This document shows positions 59,360 to 64,000 of a DNA stretch of 64,000 nt, piece after piece. This DNA comes from Streptomyces dysideae (lineage in GTDB: Bacteria > Actinomycetota > Actinomycetes > Streptomycetales > Streptomycetaceae). The DNA lies in NCBI RefSeq assembly GCF_001514305.1, contig NZ_KQ949075.1:176960-240959 (forward strand). Direction: 5' to 3'. Every line of letters starts with the position of its first letter. Positions within the stretch are counted from its first letter, which is position 1. The position numbers and the translations under genes were made by a program. The notes below the pieces were generated by a model, which saw only the letters and a list, made by a program, of their open reading frames with translations, was not told where the DNA came from and did no database searches.

Positions 59360-60382
59360 GTGGGGTCCCATCGCCGCCTTGTACCATCCGGGTTCGACCG
59401 GGGCGCCACTGCCGCGCTCTGCGTCATGTCAGCCGCCGCCGCGGCCCTCGGGGTCGTCCCCGCCACATCGGCGGTGGCCGCGACGCACGACGACACCCGG
59501 GCCGAAGTCGACACGCTCTACGCGGAGGCCGAGAAGGCCACCGAGGCCTACAACAAGGCCGACGAGCGCGCCGACTCCCTGCGCAAGCAGGTCAGCACCG
59601 CCCAGGACCGGATCGCCCGCCAGCAGGACCGCATCAACGCGCTGCGGGAGGCGGTCGGTTCGCTGGCCGACGCCCAGTACCGCTCCGGCGGCATCGACCC
59701 GTCCCTCGCCCTGCTGTTCTCCGACGGCCCGGACGACTACCTCGACAAGGCAGCCGTACTGGACCGGATCACCGCCCACCAGGCCGGTGAGCTCGAGGAC
59801 CTCCAGGACGCGATGCGCCAACTCGCCCAGGAGCGCGCCGAGGGCACCCGGAAACTCTCCGAGCTGGACAGGAGCCGCAAGGCCGTCGCCTCCCACAAGA
59901 AGACCGTCGAGCGGAAACTCGCCAAGGCCCGGCAGCTGCTCAACTCCCTGCCGTCCGCCGACCGCGCCGCCTACGACCGCGCCTCCCGCTCCGGCCGCGA
60001 CGGCATGCCCGACCTCGGGGGCGTCGTCACGCCCTCGGCGCGCGCGGCGGCAGCGGTGGCCGCCGCCCAGTCCGCGCTGGGCAGGCCGTACGTCTGGGGC
60101 GCCAACGGCCCCTCCGGCTTCGACTGTTCGGGCCTGATGCAGTGGTCCTACGCCCAGGCCGGCGTCGCCCTGCCGCGCACCTCGCAGGCCCAGCGGTTCG
60201 CCGGCCGGCAGGTCCCGCTCTCCCAGGCCCAGCCCGGCGACCTGGTCACCTACCGCTCCGACGCCAGTCACGTCGGGATGTACATGGGTAACGGCCAGGT
60301 CATCCACGCCCCCTATCCCGGCGCCCCCGTGCGCTACGACCCGGTGGGCATGATGCCGGGCGCCACGGTCACCAGGGTCTGA
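59360..60382 (+). CDS. Secreted NlpC/P60 peptidoglycan endopeptidase (second paralogue)
   Basis: 340 residues with the same layout as the gene before it: signal region (TAALCVMSAAAAALGVVPAT), coiled coil (about 50-220; RAEVDTLYAEAEKATEAYNK, AQYRSGGIDPSLALLFSDGP) and NlpC/P60 domain with GPSGFDCSGLMQWSYAQAGV and DASHVGMYMGNGQVIHAP. The two proteins share the DPDDYLDKA / GPDDYLDKAAVLD block, so they arose by tandem duplication. The GTG at 59360 is used (GGAAGGAG about 11 bases upstream; VGSHRR is alike the first paralogue's VASHRR start). A terminator between them suggests separate promoters. Confidence 0.9.
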   Translation: MGSHRRLVPSGFDRGATAALCVMSAAAAALGVVPATSAVAATHDDTRAEVDTLYAEAEKATEAYNKADERADSLRKQVSTAQDRIARQQDRINALREAVGSLADAQYRSGGIDPSLALLFSDGPDDYLDKAAVLDRITAHQAGELEDLQDAMRQLAQERAEGTRKLSELDRSRKAVASHKKTVERKLAKARQLLNSLPSADRAAYDRASRSGRDGMPDLGGVVTPSARAAAAVAAAQSALGRPYVWGANGPSGFDCSGLMQWSYAQAGVALPRTSQAQRFAGRQVPLSQAQPGDLVTYRSDASHVGMYMGNGQVIHAPYPGAPVRYDPVGMMPGATVTRV

Positions 60383-60436
60383 CCTTCGCGCACCGGCGGT
60401 CTGACCCTCCCGCCTTCGCCGCCGTACGATCGGGAA

Positions 60437-61627
60437 ATGGCTGGTCGAAGGCGGGCGTCGGGTTCCGGAGTCGTCGTGCTCTGTCTGCTGCTCGTCGCGC
60501 TGGTGGCGTGCGGCGGCAGAGCGCCGGCCGACACCGCCAGGGCCGACGTCCAGCGGGTGCTGGACCGGCGGGCGGAGGCGATAGTCGGGCACGACGAGCC
60601 GGCGTTCCTGAAGACCGGCGCGCGGGACTGGTTCGGGAACCTGCGCGCGGTGCCCCTCGCCGCCTGGACGTACCGCGTGACCGCCCTGCACCGCACCGGC
60701 GACACGGCCACCGCCGAGGCCGACCTGCGCTACCGCGTCCGCGGCTACGACAAGGCACCGGTCACCGCCGGCCGTACCCTCACTCTCAGCCTGGACGCGG
60801 GCGGCCAGTGGTACGTCGAAGCGGAGCGGCCCGCGGAGAAGTCCGCCGAACAGCTGTGGGACCAGGGCGAGGTGACCGCCGTACGGGGCGAGGAGAGCCT
60901 CGTCCTCGGCGTCGGGCAGTCCGCCGAGTCACTGCGCGGATACGCGGAGCTGGCGCACCGCGCGGTGCCGGCCGTGTCGGAGACGTGGGGCACGGAGTGG
61001 GCGCGGCACGTCGTGGTCCTCGTACCGGAGTCGCTGGAGGCAATGGCCGGGCTGCTCGGCTCACCGGCCTCCTCCTACCGGGGGATCGCCGCGGTCACCA
61101 CGGGCGAGACCGGCGCCCAGGCCGACGCGCCCGCGGACCGGATCATCGTCAACCCCGATGCGTACGGCGTCCTCGGCCGCGTGGGCAAACAGGTGGTCCT
61201 CACCCACGAGACCACCCACGTCGCCACCCGCGCCGACACCAGCGCGGCCACGCCCCTGTGGCTGTCCGAGGGCTACGCCGACTGGGTCGGCTACCTCGGC
61301 ACCGGCCGCTCCCCGTCCCAGGCGGCCCCCGAGCTGGGCCGCGCGGTGCGCGAGGGGCGGCTACCGGCGACGCTGCCGTCCGACGCGGACTTCGGCTTCA
61401 CGGGGGACGCGACGAGGCTGGCGCTGGCGTACGAGGGCGGCTGGATGGCATGCCGGATGATCGCCGACCGGTGGGGCGAGGTCAGGCTCGGGGAGTTCTA
61501 CCGGGCCGTGGGCGCGCACGAGAAGCGGGCGGGCGTGGTGGAGGGCGCGCTGAAGGACGTACTGGGGACGACGCCGGCGGACTTCACGGCGCGGTGGCGT
61601 GCGTATCTGCGGGCGCAGCTGGGCTGA
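60437..61627 (+). CDS. Lipoprotein with HExxH metallopeptidase-like domain
   Basis: 396 residues: lipobox LLLVALVACGG (Cys about 25), an NTF2-like or similar alpha+beta domain (about 30-140; ADVQRVLDRRAEAIVGHDEP), then a peptidase-MA-like domain (about 155-395) with the zinc motif HETTH in VGKQVVLTHETTHVATRADT and a third-ligand candidate Glu in PLWLSEGYADWVGYLG. This is the gluzincin pattern. Presumably an exported protease acting at the cell surface; substrate unknown. It follows the NlpC/P60 pair by 54 bases in the same direction. Confidence 0.8.
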   Translation: MAGRRRASGSGVVVLCLLLVALVACGGRAPADTARADVQRVLDRRAEAIVGHDEPAFLKTGARDWFGNLRAVPLAAWTYRVTALHRTGDTATAEADLRYRVRGYDKAPVTAGRTLTLSLDAGGQWYVEAERPAEKSAEQLWDQGEVTAVRGEESLVLGVGQSAESLRGYAELAHRAVPAVSETWGTEWARHVVVLVPESLEAMAGLLGSPASSYRGIAAVTTGETGAQADAPADRIIVNPDAYGVLGRVGKQVVLTHETTHVATRADTSAATPLWLSEGYADWVGYLGTGRSPSQAAPELGRAVREGRLPATLPSDADFGFTGDATRLALAYEGGWMACRMIADRWGEVRLGEFYRAVGAHEKRAGVVEGALKDVLGTTPADFTARWRAYLRAQLG

Positions 61628-61672
61628 ACCGCGACCCCGATGGGGCTCGCGACGCCCGCCCGCCGAGCCGCG

Positions 61673-62908
61673 TCAGGAAGGGAGCGACGTCTCCTTCGTG
61701 CGGGTCGCCTGAGCGGGGAGTGCGGGCACCGGGGTGCGGGTCACCGTCGAGCGCCACAGCTCGCGGGCCGCGAGGACCGTGGCGAGGACCAGCAGGCCGT
61801 TGCGGACGAACAGGAGGGTGACGCCGAGGGCGTCGCTCGCGACGACGTGGGCGAACCAGACCGGGAACTCCAGCACCGTCACGAAGGCCGCCGCCAGGAC
61901 CAGGACGACGGGGAGCTTCATGCGGCTGCCGCGGAAGCACAGGCAGACGGCCGCCAGCCCGACCAGCCACACCATGTACTGCGGGCTGATCACCCGGCTG
62001 GTGGCCGTGAACATCAGCACCCCCACGAACGCCGCGTCCGCCGGCGTGTGGGCCAGGAACCGCGTCGCCATCAGCCGCCACAGCAGCAGCCAGCCGAAGG
62101 CGATGCCGGTCAGGCCCAGGGCGGCCGTGCTGACGGCGCCGACATACGGGCCGAGGAACTCCACCGAGCCGTAGTTCAGCAGCACCTGCCCGTCCCAGCC
62201 GAACTGCCGGGCCACATGGAAGACCAGCGAGCCCAGCGACTCCACCTCGGTGCCCCGGTCCCGCTGGAAGGTCAGGAACGCGAACGCGCCCGGCATGGCG
62301 ACGGCGAACACTACCGACAGGACGGCGGCGGTGACCGCGGCCGCACCCCACACACCGCGCTTTCGGGCGCCGACCAGCAGCAGCACCGGCCACACCTTCA
62401 GCATCGCCCCGAACGCCGTCAGTACACCCATCGCCCGGGGATGCCGGGACCCCGCGAGCAGCGCGGCCACGGCGACGGCGGTGACCATCACGTCGTAGCG
62501 GGCGTACACGGTCGGCCCGAGCAGTGGAACGCCCACCAGCCACACCCAGGCGCCGCGCAGCGTCTTGCCGGGGCGCAGGCCCGCGTACAGGAGCAGCAGG
62601 AGCGCCGTCAGGTCGGCGGTGAAGGCGAGGACGAAGAACGCCGACGTGTAGTCCAGGTGGAACAGCAGCCCCGGGGAGAGGATCGCGAGCGCGGCGGCCG
62701 GCGGGTACTGCCAGGTCACGTCGTCCAGCGGGAAGGTGCCGGTGCGCAGCACCTCGTACCAGCCCTGGTAGATCACGGACACGTCGCTGGTGACGTCCGG
62801 GCCCGGGAAGACGTACACCTTGAAGACGAAGAGGAGCAGGACCGTCCGGGTCAGCCCCCAGATCCCCAGCAGCCATGCCAGGGACCGCCACGCGCCCGTC
62901 GTCTCCAC
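61673..62908 (-). CDS. GT87-type membrane mannosyltransferase-like protein
   Basis: 411 residues with about ten spans and the polyprenyl-phosphate-sugar transferase layout of GT-C family GT87: VYVFPGPDVTSDVSVIYQGW places the conserved Asp in the first outer loop, TWQYPPAAALAILSPGL and YARYDVMVTAVAVAALLAG follow, and TATSRVISPQYMVWLVGLAA is the late family block. Mycobacterial relatives extend mannose or arabinose on lipoglycans. The GTG at 62908 (VETTGAWRSLAW) is chosen; the frame is open far upstream only because it lies opposite pimB. It is divergent from pimB, which supports a role in phosphatidylinositol mannoside-type glycolipids. Confidence 0.82.
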   Translation of the reverse strand: METTGAWRSLAWLLGIWGLTRTVLLLFVFKVYVFPGPDVTSDVSVIYQGWYEVLRTGTFPLDDVTWQYPPAAALAILSPGLLFHLDYTSAFFVLAFTADLTALLLLLYAGLRPGKTLRGAWVWLVGVPLLGPTVYARYDVMVTAVAVAALLAGSRHPRAMGVLTAFGAMLKVWPVLLLVGARKRGVWGAAAVTAAVLSVVFAVAMPGAFAFLTFQRDRGTEVESLGSLVFHVARQFGWDGQVLLNYGSVEFLGPYVGAVSTAALGLTGIAFGWLLLWRLMATRFLAHTPADAAFVGVLMFTATSRVISPQYMVWLVGLAAVCLCFRGSRMKLPVVLVLAAAFVTVLEFPVWFAHVVASDALGVTLLFVRNGLLVLATVLAARELWRSTVTRTPVPALPAQATRTKETSLPS

Positions 62909-63046
62909 CCTGATCCCCTGCCGTTCGCTGCCCGCCTCGAGGTGAACATGATGTCCTGCCGGGCTGTGTACCGGCCACCAACGTGGCCGACGCCACCGAA
63001 CTGCCGGGCGGGTGCTGTGAGCAGCGGTTCGGTAGGGTCGGCGGCG

Positions 63047-64000
63047 ATGCACAAGACCCTCGTCGTCACCAACGACTTCCCGCCCCGGCCCGGCGGCATC
63101 CAGGCGTTCCTGCACAACATGGCGCTGCGCCTCGACCCCGAGCGGCTGGTCGTCCACGCCTCCACCTGGAAGCGAGGCCGGGAGGGCGCCGAGGCGACCG
63201 CGGCCTTCGACGCCGAGCAGCCCTTCACTGTCGTACGGGACCGTACGACCATGCTGCTGCCGACGCCGGGGGCGACCCGGCGGGCGGTCGGGCTGCTGCG
63301 CGAGCACGGGTGCACGTCGGTGTGGTTCGGGGCGGCGGCACCACTCGGGCTGATGGCGCCCGCGCTGCGCAGGGCGGGGGCCGAGCGGCTGGTGGCCACC
63401 ACCCACGGTCACGAGGCGGGGTGGGCCCAGCTGCCCGCAGCGCGCCAACTGCTGCGCCGGATAGGGGAGTCGACGGACACGATCACCTACCTCGGGGAGT
63501 ACACGCGCTCGCGGATCGCCGGTGCGCTGACGCCGGAGGCGGCCTCGCGGATGGTGCAGCTGCCGCCGGGCGTCGACGAGAAGACCTTCCACCCCGGGTC
63601 GGGCGGCGCCGAGATCCGGGCACGGCTGGGGCTGACGGACCGGCCGGTGGTGGTGTGCGTGTCCCGGCTGGTCCGGCGCAAGGGACAGGACACCCTGATC
63701 CAGACCATGCCCCGGATCCTGGCGAAGGAGCCCGACGCCGTCCTGCTGATCGTGGGTGGCGGGCCGTACGAGAAGGACCTGCGCCGGCTCGCGCACGACA
63801 CCGGCGTCGCCGGCTCGGTCCGCTTCACCGGCGCCGTGCCCTGGTCCGAGCTGCCCGCCCACTACGGCGCCGGAGACGTCTTCGCCATGCCGTGCCGTAC
63901 ACGCCGCGGCGGCCTCGACGTCGAGGGCCTCGGCATCGTCTACCTGGAAGCCTCCGCGACCGGCCTCCCCGTCGTCGCCGGCGACTCGGGCGGCGCGCCG
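63047..64000 (+). CDS. pimB: GT4 glycosyltransferase, PimB-type mannosyltransferase (cut by the window end)
   Basis: ATG at 63047 opens a frame that stays open to the last base. It starts HKTLVVTNDFPPRPGGIQAF, the donor/acceptor loop typical of GT4 enzymes of the PimB group (GDP-mannose-dependent alpha-1,6 transfer to phosphatidylinositol monomannoside). The second domain has VVVCVSRLVRRKGQDTLIQT, VLLIVGGGPYEKDLRRLA, AMPCRTRRGGLDVEGLGIVY and LEASATGLPVVAGDSGGAP, the EX7E-type nucleotide-sugar site. About 318 residues are visible of an expected 375-385. Peripheral inner-membrane enzyme. Divergent from the GT87 gene. Confidence 0.88.
   Translation, partial: MHKTLVVTNDFPPRPGGIQAFLHNMALRLDPERLVVHASTWKRGREGAEATAAFDAEQPFTVVRDRTTMLLPTPGATRRAVGLLREHGCTSVWFGAAAPLGLMAPALRRAGAERLVATTHGHEAGWAQLPAARQLLRRIGESTDTITYLGEYTRSRIAGALTPEAASRMVQLPPGVDEKTFHPGSGGAEIRARLGLTDRPVVVCVSRLVRRKGQDTLIQTMPRILAKEPDAVLLIVGGGPYEKDLRRLAHDTGVAGSVRFTGAVPWSELPAHYGAGDVFAMPCRTRRGGLDVEGLGIVYLEASATGLPVVAGDSGGAP

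Noticed and set aside
62909..63862. Long upstream extension of the GT87 frame
   Set aside because: It runs opposite pimB and has no membrane spans or similarity; the GT87 protein starts naturally at GTG 62908.
1..64000. tRNA, rRNA, CRISPR array or complete insertion sequence
   Set aside because: I looked for cloverleaf-type sequences, spaced direct repeats and transposases with terminal repeats on both strands and saw none; only a transposase fragment is present.

Overview
The window reads as a core-chromosome segment of a Streptomyces species: it is very GC-rich, codon third positions are almost all G or C, GTG starts are common, and gene products and gene order are actinobacterial (bcc-aa3 respiratory cluster with di-heme QcrC, PimB-type mannosyltransferase, FtsH-free NlpC/P60 pairs, DUF3043 and PspA/PspAA genes). 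The order matches what I remember of the S. coelicolor SCO2132-SCO2190 region, read in reverse; this is recall, not a search.

Layout. (1) 1-4.7 kb: secreted amidase, FemAB-type transferase, small proteins, a WYL regulator, and a collapsed sodium/neurotransmitter-symporter-family gene whose small MetS-type partner is intact. (2) 4.7-14.3 kb: central carbon metabolism, all leftward: aceE (E1), a GntR regulator, a lipoprotein (rightward), the lipoyl E2, lpdA (E3) and pepA. (3) 14.4-19.2 kb: an accessory island with a frameshifted transposase remnant, a Ser/Thr kinase fused to an extracellular GH114 domain, a small Cys-containing protein, an XRE/TPR regulator and a second GH114 lipoprotein. (4) 19.2-25.7 kb: late cobalamin assembly genes cobS, cobT and cobU on the minus strand, interrupted by membrane proteins, a methyltransferase and a scrambled mprF/lysX-type remnant. 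(5) 25.8-33.3 kb: small proteins, a methyltransferase with a probable CTG start, pspA-pspAA, a two-component system and a decayed RND efflux gene.

(6) 33.3-40.8 kb: nadA, the Fe-S carrier erpA, a large Ala/Pro/Glu-rich membrane protein, adenosine kinase and a cysteine desulfurase-TusA fusion. (7) 41.1-50.5 kb: the aerobic respiratory cluster ctaC-ctaD-ctaF and ctaE-qcrC-qcrA-qcrB, interrupted by an L,D-transpeptidase and a stand-alone receiver protein. (8) 50.6-53.4 kb: trpD and a SufS-like enzyme under a SAM-IV-type riboswitch. (9) 53.3-55.0 kb: a deletion scar that joins a beheaded glycerate kinase to a sensor kinase lacking its catalytic half. (10) 55.1-64 kb: Lrp-type RAM protein, rhomboid protease, zinc-ribbon protein, NYN nuclease, two NlpC/P60 cell-wall hydrolases, an HExxH lipoprotein, a GT87 transferase and the start of pimB, which runs off the window.

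Themes: (a) E1, E2 and E3 of the pyruvate/2-oxoglutarate dehydrogenases lie close together; (b) sulfur and Fe-S supply (erpA, TusA-fused desulfurase, SAM-controlled desulfurase) sits beside nadA and the Rieske/heme complexes; (c) cell-envelope turnover is prominent (amidase, FemAB, Ldt, NlpC/P60, PimB); (d) at least five genes are decaying by deletion, frameshift or inversion, unusual for a core region. I found no tRNA, rRNA, CRISPR array or intact insertion sequence.
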